A stretch of DNA of 64,000 nt. Source: Pocillopora verrucosa (Eukaryota > Cnidaria > Anthozoa > Scleractinia > Pocilloporidae). The notes under the pieces were generated by a model. The model saw only the letters and a list, made by a program, of their open reading frames with translations, made no database searches and was not told where the DNA came from. Where the stretch lies: contig NC_089322.1 of NCBI RefSeq assembly GCF_036669915.1, forward strand, positions 1,870,501 through 1,934,500. The letters are read 5' to 3'. The stretch's first letter is position 1. Each line of letters starts with the position of its first letter. Made by a program: the position numbers and the translations under genes. Of the stretch, positions 22,583-57,433 are shown piece by piece.

Positions 22583-23036
22583 CGTGACGCCACGTGCAAA
22601 TACCTCACTCTACTGGGATATTTTGTTCTTCTTCTTGAAATGAATATTTTATCTTTGCTTTATTGTACTTTTGCATTCATGCCTCGAAGAAATTCTTCCT
22701 GAATGCACATCTTGTGTTTTATCTTAACTCGACAATGACGTTAGCAAACGACGTCGAAACGTCGTCGTTTTCTAGACTAAACCTATATGTTTTCAAGGCT
22801 TTCGCTTTTCTGTTATGTTTTACCACCAAAAACCCTTTGATTTTCTTTCTTTACCCAAAAAAACTGCGGTTTCGTTTTGTACTATTCCATTCGGTGTTGC
22901 ATTGTGGGCCATTTGATTAGGTTCTCCACCCTCACCAGACCCCCAGCCACACCTTTACGCGGTTTTTGAGCCTTCGAGCAAGGACTTCAGCGTCATAAAA
23001 GAAAAATATGCGTAATACTCACCACGCATGGCTCGC

Positions 23037-23064
23037 TTGCGCAATCGATAAACTTATTGCGCAA
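23037..23064. promoter_or_regulatory. Paired C/EBP-type sites upstream of the bZIP gene
   Basis: Two perfect TTGCGCAA palindromes lie at 23,037-23,044 and 23,057-23,064, 20 bases apart and about 100 bases upstream of the bZIP start. TTGCGCAA is the established C/EBP core. Autoregulation by this gene's own product or a partner is inferred. Confidence 0.6.
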
Positions 23065-23156
23065 GCTTCGAACTTTTTTTGAGGGGATTAGGTAATCAAA
23101 GTTAAATAACTCCAGCCGTTTGGAGGAACAGATCGTGTAGAGGTTGTCGAGGAAAA

Positions 23157-23603
23157 ATGGAGCCATCAACGGAGAATATAGACACGAAAACTTCAAAAGC
23201 AGAGAAACGTCCTGGGGAGAAATCTGTGGACGACGATTACGTGAAAAAGCGAGAAAGAAATAATATTGCTGTGAGGAAAAGTCGCATGAAAGCTAAAGAA
23301 CGAATCGAGGAAACCAGACGGAGGGTTACAGATTTAACGAAAGAAAACGAAGATTTACGTAGTAAGGTTTCTTTACTACAGAAAGAATTGAACGTTTTAA
23401 GGTCGCTCTTCGCAAACGGAGGAATTTCAGTACCTTCAGAAATAAATGTACAGTTTACGAACTCAAACAGCGATGGTAACCAAGCGCTACTTTTAACAGC
23501 TGTCACATCTTTGTCGAGCGGATCTATGCAAGATAATCAATTTTCCGGAGGAGAAATTCTGGAAAATGGAATAAACACGCATGGGATCAAGAAGGAGTCA
23601 TAG
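23157..23603 (+). CDS. CEBPG: C/EBP-gamma-like bZIP transcription factor
   Basis: An intronless frame of 148 residues. The basic region at residues 31-52 contains NNIAVRKSR, the C/EBP signature in DNA contact positions. The zipper follows with leucines at 60, 67, 74 and 81 and ends VLRSLF, close to vertebrate C/EBP-gamma (VLKDLF). The short acidic N-terminus lacks a long activation domain, and the length matches the roughly 150 residues of CEBPG, a dimerisation partner of other C/EBP and ATF4-type factors. The start is the first ATG (EPSTENID). Paired C/EBP sites lie just upstream. The C-terminal 60 residues are Ser/Asn-rich and unstructured. Family assignment is firm; orthology to gamma specifically is likely. 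Confidence 0.92.
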   Translation: MEPSTENIDTKTSKAEKRPGEKSVDDDYVKKRERNNIAVRKSRMKAKERIEETRRRVTDLTKENEDLRSKVSLLQKELNVLRSLFANGGISVPSEINVQFTNSNSDGNQALLLTAVTSLSSGSMQDNQFSGGEILENGINTHGIKKES

Positions 23604-23818
23604 CATTTTGCTGAAGAAATCCAGAACTAGTGTTTATAGAAGTTATTAGTCTTAAAAATTCATACTCGGAACCACAGAATCCCCATGAACGGTTCAACAA
23701 CCTGTTTGTAAACTTAGAATGTTACAAAGACATACCTTGTGTGTTTTAGGGGAATTCCTAACTTGTGGTGCGTCTTACATGCATAGCTAGAAAAAGTTAG
23801 GACAGTATTTTGTGTATC

Positions 23819-24055
23819 TCAATCGCGGATCCAGGAACTTCCATCTTTGAGGTTTATTGTAGCAGTAAATTGTAAATCTGTTAAGTACTCATCTGTTTGA
23901 TCAAGAAATAGCTTATTGACAGGTCCGTATATGCTGATCCGAATTTTACTCGTTCCCTCTTTCGTCATATATGGTAGCATTAGGCCTGATTTTGTAGGAT
24001 TTCGTTCAGTAATATCTTTTTTTACATTGAAAACATCTATGTTGACTTTTGTCAC
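23819..24055 (-). CDS. Unrecognised short frame antisense to the bZIP 3' flank
   Basis: 78 residues with protein-like, non-repetitive composition (SGLMLPYMTKEGTSKIRISI and similar). It has no recognised domain, no upstream exon and no context supporting expression. It may be a chance frame or a fragment of a decayed gene. Confidence 0.15.
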   Translation of the reverse strand: MTKVNIDVFNVKKDITERNPTKSGLMLPYMTKEGTSKIRISIYGPVNKLFLDQTDEYLTDLQFTATINLKDGSSWIRD

Positions 24056-25086
24056 GCGTATGTTGTGAAAATTATTATAAAACTGCCTAACCCTAATTTA
24101 TGCAATCATAAAAAAAGTGAAATATACTTTGCTGATTGATAACATGAAAATTACCTTTATCCCCAAATATTATAGTTATGGACCTTTTAGTATTTAAATT
24201 ATGCCTCAAATTATTTTATAGAAGTTGTATGTTTTGAGACTAAGCAGGTCAAATATACACTACATCCTCTCCATTTGATATGGGATCATGCAGTTGTTAC
24301 AAAATTCTATGGACTGCTGTCACTGTATTTTCCAAGACCATTGATAATATTGAGTGAAGATACAATTTAGTAAACCTATGTTTGCATTTTACTCACAAGT
24401 TTTGAATTTGTGTTTGTCTGATCTGTCAAAGTTGCGCAATTTGCTCTCCTCTTTTTTGACATGAAGAACACTTGTGTTTCAGAGATCAGTTACCACTAAG
24501 GTTATTTTAACCATTACTTACATAACCCTTGACATCAATTCCAATATTAAGAAAATTATTTATTATGGATGATAGTTTTTATTCTGACCATTGATGAAGG
24601 ATTCATGCGGAATAATGAATTAATTTTGTATTTGCATGGGTTTATTTACTTTGAATGTTTGACCCATCTAGCAGATGCAGATTTCTTACATTCATTGAGT
24701 TTTTTATTTCATAAAACGAACAGCAGTGAAAATTTAAACCTTTGACATCTACAGGTGAGAAGAATTTTGTTGCCACTTTCAATATCACCCCCAAGGTGTG
24801 CATTTGGTCAGGAGATTAAAGGCAATGATCACCATCTTAAAAAAGCTCTTGATTATTAAAGGAATTCTCTTTGTCAACAGGTTGTAGAATGTATGGAAGA
24901 TAGAATGAAGAATACAGGGTATGGTCATGCCTCGGGATGCAAGAGCTACCTGCTTATGACTTGGAGGAAATGTTTTGTGATATGTGCAGCTAAAAATTCT
25001 AGAAAAAAGCATCATTTCAAACTATTGATTTGTATTAAAAAAAAGTTCCAGTCCACTCAAAATCAAATTTATTGGCTTAGTGGTAG

Positions 25087-25298
25087 TTAACCCTTTAACT
25101 CCCAAGATCTGTTTGTTAATTCTCCCCTCTAGCTGCTACAAATATCCTTGTAAATCAGTTATGAGAATTTGATGTATGATCAAGACAACAACTGCTACCT
25201 GATAAGTTTGAATATTCTCATTCCCTGTTTGCTGAGTAATTTAAGGATGTTATAGGGAGAAGTTTCATGTTGATCACTTCTGGGACTTAAAGGGTTAA
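25087..25298 (-). repeat. CCCTTTAACTCCCA foldback MITE, copy 2
   Basis: Ends TTAACCCTTTAACTCCCAAG and CTGGGACTTAAAGGGTTAA are inverted. The core is in the opposite orientation to copy 1. Confidence 0.85.
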
Positions 25299-25398
25299 AT
25301 GAGAGTATCGCCCATTAATATAATTATTTCTAGCCTTGCTGTGATGTAAGCACAAAAGATGTGCATCTATGAAAACACAGAATGAAGTAAACTGAACT

Positions 25399-25530
25399 GT
25401 ATAATTATTCTGATAATCATAATCCATAAGATATTTATGCTTGCATGCAATTCAATCTAAACCAAACTTTATAATTATTCTGATAATCATAACCCATAAG
25501 ATATTTATGCTTGCATGCAATTCAATCTAA
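25399..25530. repeat. Tandem duplication of about 68 bp
   Basis: Two near-identical units, each containing TATAATTATTCTGATAATCA and TTATGCTTGCATGCAATTCA, follow one another with very few differences, so the duplication is recent. Confidence 0.85.
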
Positions 25531-26420
25531 ATGTGTCAAATGATCAACTATGCCCCAAGGAAATATGAAGTGGTTATTCCCCAATCTTTCTAATCTTACC
25601 TTCAATATGGTTAACCTTCTATGTATGGTTAAAAATCAATTCAAGATGAAAGTGGTTTGCTGTTTTTACAGACTGGACATATTTGTTTTACAGTAAATGT
25701 CTGCATTAAAATATGTAAGCATATTTAATTGTCAAATGAAGGCTGATGTTTTTGTATCTTAGATAGATCTTAAAGGGCTCTAGTAGGAAGATTGGCTGAT
25801 AAAATCATATTCTTCTTTGTTCAAAAGACAGATTTATCTCTAGTTGTCACTTTATTGTACAGGATCACAGGGCCACCGAGATTCACACAAAAAGAGTAAT
25901 TTGAAGGATGAACAGAGAGAGAACAGCGTTGCTTTTTTAAACATGTCACTTGTGTCATTTTTAAAGAAGTTTTTAACATGTCACTTCTCTTAGCAATCAT
26001 ATTCTGTATTGTCTTACTAACAGATTTGGAGAGGGGACAATTTTATCACTTAAGGTGTCACTTTGATGAAAGACCAAATTATCCTGTATAAATTACATGG
26101 AAATGTATAGTAATCAGACAGAATTGTGAATTAGATCTTAGGAGCTAATGAGTGTCAGCATGTGAATGCCTTAACTTGATGTAATCTGCAAGACTTGTCC
26201 TTTATTTTTTGAGAACAACTGAGGTCAGACTGGTTTATTTTCATTTGATTTGAAAAATAATCAGACCATGAATATAGAATCATTCTGAAGGTTTTTCGGT
26301 GATCAGCAAAATAGGGTACATTTAAACCATCTCTGTGTTCATGATGAAGATAAAAAATAATATGCAAGTCCTTTTGTCAATGGCTTGTAGAAGCAGTGGC
26401 ATGTTTTCAATGGCTTTCAT

Positions 26421-26626
26421 CCTTTAACTCCCAGGTGATTAAAATGTGACTTCTCCCCATAAGATCCCTATGTTATCTACCAAACTTGTAATGAAAATAC
26501 TCAAACTTAGACAAGTAGAATTTGTTTTCTTGATCTATCACCAAATTCTCAAAACTAATTTACAAGGGAATGAGGAGAAGCTAGAGGGGATAATTAAAAA
26601 TTAAGATCTTGGGAATTAAGGGGTAA
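26421..26626 (+). repeat. CCCTTTAACTCCCA foldback MITE, copy 3
   Basis: Begins CCTTTAACTCCCAGG and ends CTTGGGAATTAAGGGG; same orientation as copy 1, with many substitutions. Confidence 0.8.
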
Positions 26627-28286
26627 TGGTGAGTGTATACAAGTGTAGGTTGAGCAGAAAGGGTTAGACTCTCATGAGGGGAGGAAGGCACAAAATCCAC
26701 ATAAAGAAATATTATGTCTCCCTTGCTAGGAAAAAAAATGAAGTCTGTTCTTTGAGTTATTTTGAATTAGGGTTCACATCCTTTTTCAGAATAAAATTTT
26801 GAGGACTTTTCCAGGACTCATATGGATTTTTCTTGGACTAAAAATTTCACCTTAAACCTTTTCATCCCCAAGATTTCAAAATCATTTCTCCTTATGGTCT
26901 ACAGTACATTTCCTATCATTTAAAATTCTGAAAACTTTATTGCTTGAGTGGAGCAGATTTTGGGAACTTTCCAGGATCTGTAGTTTTTATCCACAACTTT
27001 CCAGTCCTGGAAAAAGTCAAAATAAGGACTTTCCAGGTTTTCCACCACCCTTAAAAACTATGTTGAATCCCCAACAAAGATAATTCAGCCAATTTTTAAG
27101 GGGTTGGGGGTGACTTACACCTGCAGACCAGACATACAAAAAACTGCAACTATTACTGAATATTAACAATTAAAATTATTTATTTGGTACTGGTCAATAG
27201 TCAGTTACTTCCTAAGTACAACTAACTACAAACTTTGCTTTTCTCATAACAAAAGAGTAAATTTAATAACCCGTACTTAGACCAACCACAAATGAGTTGG
27301 GATTTTCAAATAACTAATCATTTGTGAAAAAATCTGTTAATGTTCTAAGAAAATATTCACTCTTTAGCATGCATAATAATGAAACTGTGCATGTTTCAAA
27401 TCAACCAGTGACCTTATTTATCAAATGCACAGACCAAACCTTAAATGTATATGTTATGACATCTCAGCCTGATCTCAAACTTAAATAAACTTCCAGAAAC
27501 AAGTGGTGAATGTCAAAGTCATTAAATCTTAAAATAAACCTTTTTTGCATCTAAAGAAATGCTTAAATTCCTTGGAAATCACAACAGCTACAAAGATGGA
27601 CTAAAATTCTTAAGACAAAGAAATGAGTTTTTATGTTTAATCACTATCTTTAACATTAAATTAAACCAACAATTAAACAGCAGCAAAATAAACACATGTG
27701 AATTCAGTCAAATAAATCTGACATTTTGGGATTCACCAACTCACTTCAATTATGAAATTACATTGCCTGAAAGACAGGTAAAATAAAACTGCCAACAGCT
27801 TATTTAGGTTTGTTAATGATAGCATTTTGAACTCCTTGCATTTATCATCATTTTTACCATATTACAAAAGCTACCTTTCCAAAATCTGTCACCCTGCCAT
27901 AAGTAGTAGGTAACTTTTAAAATTGTGGCAAATTACACAACTGATAGACCTGGACCTACGGTCGTGATATTTTCATGTCACATGGACAATCACATGAACT
28001 TTCATGAATAGCAGATCACGTCTAGTGGCCAAATTGTAACAGCACTATTCTTAGAAATAAATGTTTGAATCATTGCTAGATCAGCTCTTGCAATGTGCAC
28101 AGGGATCTTACAAGATAACAATTGAAAATGCTCTTTACTGATATCACCCTGCAAGAATTCGTGCAACTGAAGCATATCACTGTCACTATACAACATAACC
28201 ATATTTACACTGATTTTGTCTCCTATGAGATATAAATATTACTTTTCTGTTAGTTACATTTTATAAAATACTCAATTTCTATAAAT

Positions 28287-29911
28287 TCATCTCAAGCACT
28301 CCTCCATCATGAGGTCGTCATCACTCATTTCCTGGTCTTCTTTGCAGTTAGGGAGAGATCCCCAGAGCATGATCTGAACTCCTACAAGAAAGAAATAAAC
28401 TTCAATCATGACTTCAACCAACAATGTCTAATTGTATGATGAAAGATACAGTGACCTTGCAGTCAGCATGCTGAATTTAGGATCAGGGTTTCAGTCCTAG
28501 ATGGGTTATTGTGTTCTGTTCTTAGGCAAAACACTCCATGGGGTTCATATGCATCTAACCCTTTCACTGCCAAAAGTGATTAACATGTAACTTCTCCTTA
28601 TTTGAGAATACTCAAACTTATCGAGTTGAAACTGTTATCCCACGACTTAATTGAATTGTCTTGTAGACCTTCAATTGTGAAGAATAGTTTCGAGGCATGT
28701 AAACCAAAATGATAACATGCTACAAAATCTTAGTTTTATTCATCAGAGAAATTCTATCAATTTCTGCCCATTAGATCACGACCTTTCACACTTACAAAAT
28801 TCCTTAACTGTCCACAACATTACCGAGACCTTAAGTGACGCATTGCATGAACAAACAACATGACGCAGCCTTCAAAGTGTTGTGAAAAAGTTACTTTTCC
28901 GAAAATATTCATATATTTTATATTTCAGAGAAACTTTATCTAGTTTAGTTAGAAACTTTGAGTTTCAATTGTCTGCAGATGACAATGGATGACCACGGGA
29001 GGTTACAGTCACGGATTAACATTGTTTTTGCTAATATTTATTTTTGTTCCTCGAAAGTGAAAATTGTTTGGAAAGCCTCAATACAAATTATTCGAACAAA
29101 CGAAAGGCCATATTCGAAAAAAGAATTGACGTCAAAGGAAAGAGCTTCAATCAAGCCACATCATTTAATGGATTTTGCTTACATTTCAAATTAAAGCAAA
29201 CAGATTTTAATCCATAACAAAACCAGTTGGAACACCTTTTGCTAGACATCAGCTGTTTGAGATGGGTGTTCCACATGTTTGAGTAACATAACTTTTAAAT
29301 AACATCCTTATGCCGAGAAAAGTTAACGGAAGCTTTCCGTATCGATGCTTTCGTTTCCATACCTGTTTGATCGAGTCTTTCCAGGGGATGAACCGCATTG
29401 GAGTGAAACATCCAAAAATGGCCGTTATTGCAGGATCGAATGCAAGACTGGCATGGAAGTGTTACATGATATCCAACGACATTTCCACTGGTACAAACAA
29501 AAATACTCTATTTAGAGAACATAACTAAAAGGGATGTGCTCAATAAATGTAAAGCCAATTCAGCGTGAAAACCAGTCAACACTTACCACCCGAGACAGGC
29601 AACATCTTTGATCCGACATTCACAGTTTTGTGTGGAGTAATCTGTTCCTATTAACTGAATGGAGCTGGAAAAAAGTGAAAAAGCGTTAAGTAATGCAACA
29701 AAGCTACAAAGGATAGGAGAGACGTAATTTTCCGCGTCAAAATACACTTTGCTCACTTTTCAGGAGGTAAGTCCGTCGAGTACAACTCTACTTTCGTGTC
29801 GGCCAGCAGAAGTGCTCTCATTCCGCGGGCACAAATGCTTCTCTCGCAATATTTACACTCCAATTTTACCACTGTTTTACTCTGAAATGCGGGATGAATC
29901 CTTCTCGACAT
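28287..29911 (-). CDS. FAM72A: FAM72 family protein
   Basis: Four exons with GT/AG junctions and matching phases: 29,757-29,911, 29,587-29,664, 29,363-29,487 and 28,287-28,381, together 150 residues against 149 in human FAM72A. Recognised blocks are [40 protein letters not shown], the [18 protein letters not shown] block and [10 protein letters not shown]. The cysteine pairs suggest a zinc-binding fold. In mammals FAM72A is a small cell-cycle-linked protein that binds the uracil-DNA glycosylase UNG2. The start chosen (29,911) gives a family-like length; an in-frame ATG at 29,980 would add 23 residues. The gene is divergent from the SLC37-like gene, with 725 bases between starts, so promoter elements may be shared. 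Confidence 0.93.
28447..28555 (+). repeat. tRNA-derived SINE fragment
   Basis: An A-box-like start (TGCAGTCAGCATGCTG) and a B-box-like GGGTTTCAGTCC (28,486-28,497) are followed by TTGTGTTCTGTTCTTAGGCA, the body of a SINE often met in coral DNA (recalled). It lies in the last intron of FAM72 or just inside it and carries decay, so it is not a tRNA gene. Confidence 0.55.
28556..28670 (+). repeat. CCCTTTAACTCCCA MITE, truncated copy 4
   Basis: Starts TAACCCTTTCACTGCC and keeps the ACATGTAACTTCTCC and CTCAAACTTATC words. The right inverted end is missing. Confidence 0.65.
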
Positions 29912-30636
29912 TTTACAACTAAAGCGTCTCTTTTCCGTTTCGTTTTGAGCGAAAGCGTTCGTTGAGCGATGTCGCGTCAAAATGGCCGTTCTTTAAAAAA
30001 CAGCCTTAATACTTCCAGTTGTTGGCTAGTACTTTGCTCTGATTGGCTGTTGCCAGGTGACGTTCACGCCTTAATTGGCCTTTAAATTTTTAAATCACAA
30101 GACTCTGAAACTAAATTAACAAAATTCTCTCAAGTTACGAACGGGAATGATATTCTTTTAACTTATGAAATCTGTGAATTGGTCTGTCTGATCTGTGCAA
30201 ATGTCACGTCCAAAGACAATTCTCCATCATGACATGCAAGGAAAAAAAGATAGCTCACACAGCTGTTGTTTCACTGCCATCAGCACTAAGTTAAATTTTT
30301 CCAGAATAAAATTTTGCGATTCAATTTGAATTATACAATTTTACTAGGCCCAAAAGACGAAAAAGACAAAAAAATTGCTCTGAAACAGCCCCGAAATTTT
30401 AAATTACCTTTGCTGACTGTTTTCAGTTTGTTTTGACTTGAATAAAATTAATTGACCGCATTTCCGCAGCATGGGTTTTCATTCGCCCCAATCCTCACTT
30501 GGTTAAAATTCAACATGGCGTCCTGACCGATTGTGTGGTGGAGTTGCCCAATCTTATTTGTTTCACGATAATCAAGGCCTTTCTCTCTTCCGTAACTTCA
30601 CTTATTCGTTATCACCTTAATTCTGTTTAATGAGCG
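29912..30636. promoter_or_regulatory. Divergent promoter region FAM72 / SLC37-like
   Basis: A 725-base gap between two genes transcribed away from each other. A CCAAT-type word (GATTGGCTGTTGCC, about 30,040) lies in it. No TATA box is obvious, as expected for housekeeping promoters. Confidence 0.4.
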
Positions 30637-53438
<22,802 letters not shown>

Positions 53439-53546
53439 AGGACCCTGTGTATAGCAAAGTAGACGTGCGGAACAGTCACGGAGAGAGTGCGGCAATTAGT
53501 GAAAACACTAGTTTCGTTCCCAGATCGTTGTTTTTTGATCGTATTT

Positions 53547-53642
53547 CAATCTCGAGCCCAAGGTTATTTTGGCTCCTTGTCAGTTTGTATGGTCGCCAAA
53601 CACCGCAGGCGAGGAGTCAAAATTACCCTGGGCTCGAGATTG
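53547..53642. mobile_element. 96-bp MITE with 9-bp target duplication
   Basis: Inverted ends of about 31 bp (CAATCTCGAGCCCAAGG / CCCTGGGCTCGAGATTG) with few mismatches. A perfect 9-bp duplication ATCGTATTT lies at 53,538-53,546 and 53,643-53,651. It sits about 110 bases past the SLC37-like stop, so probably in its 3' UTR. The 9-bp target site suits Mutator-like elements. Confidence 0.9.
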
Positions 53643-53659
53643 ATCGTATTTGTGAACAT

Positions 53660-56570
53660 CTGTGAGCCGTGAGAGGCCTGAAACGAAGATTACGGGAACT
53701 TTTAGAAAATATATAAGAAATGTTTATAAGAAATTTTTTGTTTACCGCACAAAATTTTACATGCAAGATTAAGCGTTTGGTTACACTAACGCATCCCCTA
53801 ATGACTCAAATACCCGCCGCGCCGTTGCGGCTACTTTGTATTCTTTTTACAATCTGTTACAACATTCTTATTTTCTTTGTGGGGGAAATATTGATCGTTA
53901 GTTTAAGAAAGTAGAACATGTGTTGGGGGTGAATAAAAATATTAATATCGTCACTGGATGTAATGCCAGTGCAGAGAAGATTTTAATTTCATGTGCAATC
54001 AGTCGTCGCATCTGAAAACTGCTATATTGAAAAACTATCAGGTGATTTATCCTTGTAAGGCACCCACATTCTCACGCGGGATTCGCGACTCCCATCGAGA
54101 CGAGGTTCGCGAGCGAAAAAATAGCTAGCTCCAGTCTCGCTCTCCATTTTCATTCTTTCCCTAGCCTTTCGTCTGAATGCCACATTCTTTTGTAGGAAGT
54201 GAAGGTTTGAGGAACTGGGCGAAGAAAAAAATATCACGTTCAACTGCACAACACTAGTTTCCATTTTTGCATTGGTCGATTACCAATGAGCCCCTTTTAC
54301 TTGTTACGGAGAAACATGTCAGAGCGCTTTGCGATTAAGTGTCGTAATACCAAAACTAAAGTAACCACTACAGCCTGTCAGGAGAAAGGAAAACACCTAA
54401 AGGGTCAATGGGTATTCAAAGTAAAAACGACCACGGATTGCCTGAGAAAAGCGCAGCAAAACGCTGGCAACCAAGTCATGATTGGTGTTCGTTTTGCATC
54501 TGGTTGGTTGAGAGAGTGACGCGAGTTTTCAGGATCAACCACGTAATAAGGTAAAACCAATGCAATCTTGGATTACTTACGGCACTCATTGAAAATTGCT
54601 GAATTCCTGAGTACTTTGTAAACAACTGAAAATCCCCTTGAAAACGCACGTTTTACGCTAATTCACAGAGCTGGTTTGTTCAGCTTGTTACATGTTCATT
54701 TTTACGACTTTTTCGTTGCCTTTTTTTGCAACTTTCCCATGGTTTACGTTCAGATATAGCTTCAAAGCACGGGTGAGCAATTACTGTGAATTTTCCGTAA
54801 ACCCCACATGTGGAGACGCATCTGTGATGTTAGCTAAGGGCGGGGAAAAGTGTGGTGGTTACGATTGGCTTAAATACACGCACGTGACCTGACCTTAGGG
54901 AGGTAAAAAGACTAGACCCGAATTAGCAAAGTTTTGCATCTGATTAGTGAATTGAGTGGAGAATGAGGAGACTTGCTTTAAGCAATTACATAACGCATCA
55001 AAGTTCAGGAGTGTTTTCCATACCGTAACGTGAATGAAATTACCTATGAAGCCGGTTTTGGCAAGCTTGTCGTTTTCAATCCCTACCAATCTTCACCATC
55101 CTCAGTCATCCTTGTTTCTCTTTGTGTCAACATTGTCTGTGAACTTCTCTTTAAGTTTTTTGTTCTTTTTTGTTTTTTGTTTTGTTTGTTTGTTTTTTTT
55201 TTAACAAATGTTTCAGCCTTGTTCATGGAAAGAACTGCAACAGTTACCCATAAAGCTCAGAAAACCATGGAAATCGGAGGATCTTTAGAAAGTTTTTGTG
55301 ATTAAGAAACAAGAAAGCTATAAAAAGTGAAAACTCAGTTTTAAACAGTTTACTACAGAGCTCAGAGAACCATGGACATCAGAGGTGTATTCGGAATTTT
55401 TTTGTGTGTTTCAAAGAGGAAGCTAATTGGGTTAGAAAACTAAACTGCAAACAGTAGTGGTAATACCTTTGTGGTTTTTATGTTCTCTTGTATGTTTTGG
55501 ACTTTGACCACGATTATCAGTTGAGTGAGGCTAAGAAAAAATTTTGTTGACAGGGTTTTGATCATAAAGTTAGAATGTTGTTATACCCAATCTTCATCAT
55601 TTCCAATGGTAACCAAATCTCACAAGCCATGTGTCACCAACTGTCAAACATGAAGGCCTGTGAAAAGAAGTTAACATGTCATAGGTAATAGAGTCAGTTA
55701 CACATGACAACAGCATGATTTTAACATCAAATTACTACAGTTTCATCATACCTCACTCAACTGAAAATTGTAGTATGTGATTGGTCCATACACAAGAATC
55801 AAATCAAATCAAAGTGTCCACATGTTTCTTCAATTTAAAGTAAACAGATCACTGAAACAATAAAATAATTTATTGATAACCTCACCCGTTATAACGAATA
55901 AGTTACAACATTATTTACCCCAAGCACAATATCTATCCAATAATTGATCTATGTACTGAAATTTAATAAAAGATATTTTATTATTTCACGGTGTTTGAGA
56001 AAAACTACACTTTTACAATTTTGAAGCAATTATTGATGACCCATCATAGAGTTTATAAGATTATAAACTTGTGTGGATCATGTCAGGAAGCTGAAAAAAA
56101 AATTGGCTCAAATCTGGCAGGTGTTGACTACTTTTTAGCATATTTTCTAATGTGATTAAATAAGATTTATGCCTTCCAACTGGTTGACAATTACATAAAA
56201 AATTCTTCTCATTATCCTATGCAAGGTGACTGTAAATACATATCAGGAAGACTGTATAAAGTTTCAAGATGGTTGTATCATGATTTATAATGGTATCTAA
56301 GTGCCTTTTTTAATAATTTTTTATTGTTATAGTATTGTAATGTGCTTTGAGCACTGGAATCAAGACTTTGTGAAGTTCCTGGTGTGAATCATACAAGGTT
56401 AGGAGACATCAGGGACAACATTTTACTGATAAATAACGCCATCTTTACTTTCTATTACCAGGAAAATTTAAGAAACCAAGAATTCAAGAAATCAGGATTA
56501 TTTTGAGTGTTTTCATGATTATTCAAAAAAATGGCAGAAATATGATACAGTATTCTTCTGTCACCAAGTT
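53660..56570. other. Intergenic, no gene seen
   Basis: Includes a T-rich run at 55,155-55,200 and a diverged short direct repeat around CTCAGAAAACCATGGAAATC (55,256) and CTCAGAGAACCATGGACATC (55,362). The frame at 54,286-54,519 contains RNTKTK, a word seen in dispersed coral repeats, but no gene is supported. Confidence 0.5.
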
Positions 56571-56571
56571 A

Positions 56572-56787
56572 TTCCTTTAAGTCCCAAAACTGATTAACTT
56601 GTAACTTCTCCCTATAATAAATTGTATCCACACACATTCCAGCAGATGTAGGTAATAAGAATAATCAAACTCATCCGATAGAAGTTGTTATCCTGATTTA
56701 ACACCACATTCTCATAACTCATTTACAAGGAAATTTGTAGTAGCTGAGGGGAAAATTAAAAATCAGATCTTGGGAGTTAATGGGTAA
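56572..56787 (+). repeat. CCCTTTAACTCCCA foldback MITE, copy 13
   Basis: From CCTTTAAGTCCCAAAACTG to CTTGGGAGTTAATGGGT, first subfamily. Confidence 0.8.
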
Positions 56788-57030
56788 AAAAACCAAGAAT
56801 TCAAGATATCGTGTTAAACAGATTTTTTTCATGTCTGTTACAATATGGCAGAATAATAATATGCAGTATTCTTCTGTGGCAAGATTAACTGGCCTTAGTC
56901 ATCTCCAACTTAAAACCATTGATTATCTCTGAATATACAATAGAGGCATTGAAGAGGTTTATCCTACATAAATATTTAAAACAACAAAATTTTCACCTTT
57001 GAATGTTGAACAAAAAGTTAATATATAAAA

Positions 57031-57254
57031 TAACCCTTCAACTCCCAGTTCTAAGTGATTAACATGTAACTTCTCCCTGTAATATTCATACATTATTCAG
57101 CAAACAGGTAATGAGAATATTCAAACTTATCAGGTTAAAGATGTCATCTTGATCTATTACCTAATTCTTGTAGTTCATTTACAAGAATTGTAATTGAATT
57201 GTTGTTGCTAGAGTGGAGAATTGACAATCAGATCTTGGGAGTTAAAGGGTTAAC
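57031..57254 (+). repeat. CCCTTTAACTCCCA foldback MITE, copy 14
   Basis: From AACCCTTCAACTCCCAG to CTTGGGAGTTAAAGGGTTAAC, first subfamily, well preserved, 180 bases past the SLC35C1 stop. Confidence 0.85.
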
Positions 57255-57433
57255 TGACCCTGGTTTTCTCTAACTTATAAATATCATTTTATCTTTGAAA
57301 TTACAACTGAGGCAAAGAGGGTTATTTAACTTTAATATTGAGAATAGCAAAATTCTCAGCATAAAACTTTCAAACTAAGTTAATAATTTGAAAGAAATAT
57401 TTCTCTGGTGCAACTAAACAAGACTTAAAAAAA

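Larger units (their letters stand above)
24056..28286. other. Repeat-rich gap between CEBPG and FAM72
   Basis: About 4 kb without a supported gene. It holds MITE copies at 25,087 and 26,421, a 69-bp tandem duplication near 25,400, and a stretch at 26,780-27,050 rich in CTTTCCAGGA/TCCTGG words that looks like another old repeat. Confidence 0.6.

Noticed and set aside
28447-28520. Possible tRNA gene
   Set aside because: The A and B boxes are degenerate, no cloverleaf closes, and SINE body sequence follows.
28958-29194. Plus-strand frame of 78 codons
   Set aside because: It lies in the last FAM72 intron, with no splice or domain support.
54286-54519. 77-codon basic frame with RNTKTK
   Set aside because: It resembles a dispersed coral repeat and has no domain or neighbour support.
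55030-55305. 91-codon frame with a Phe/Leu-rich stretch
   Set aside because: The hydrophobic part is a translated poly-T tract.
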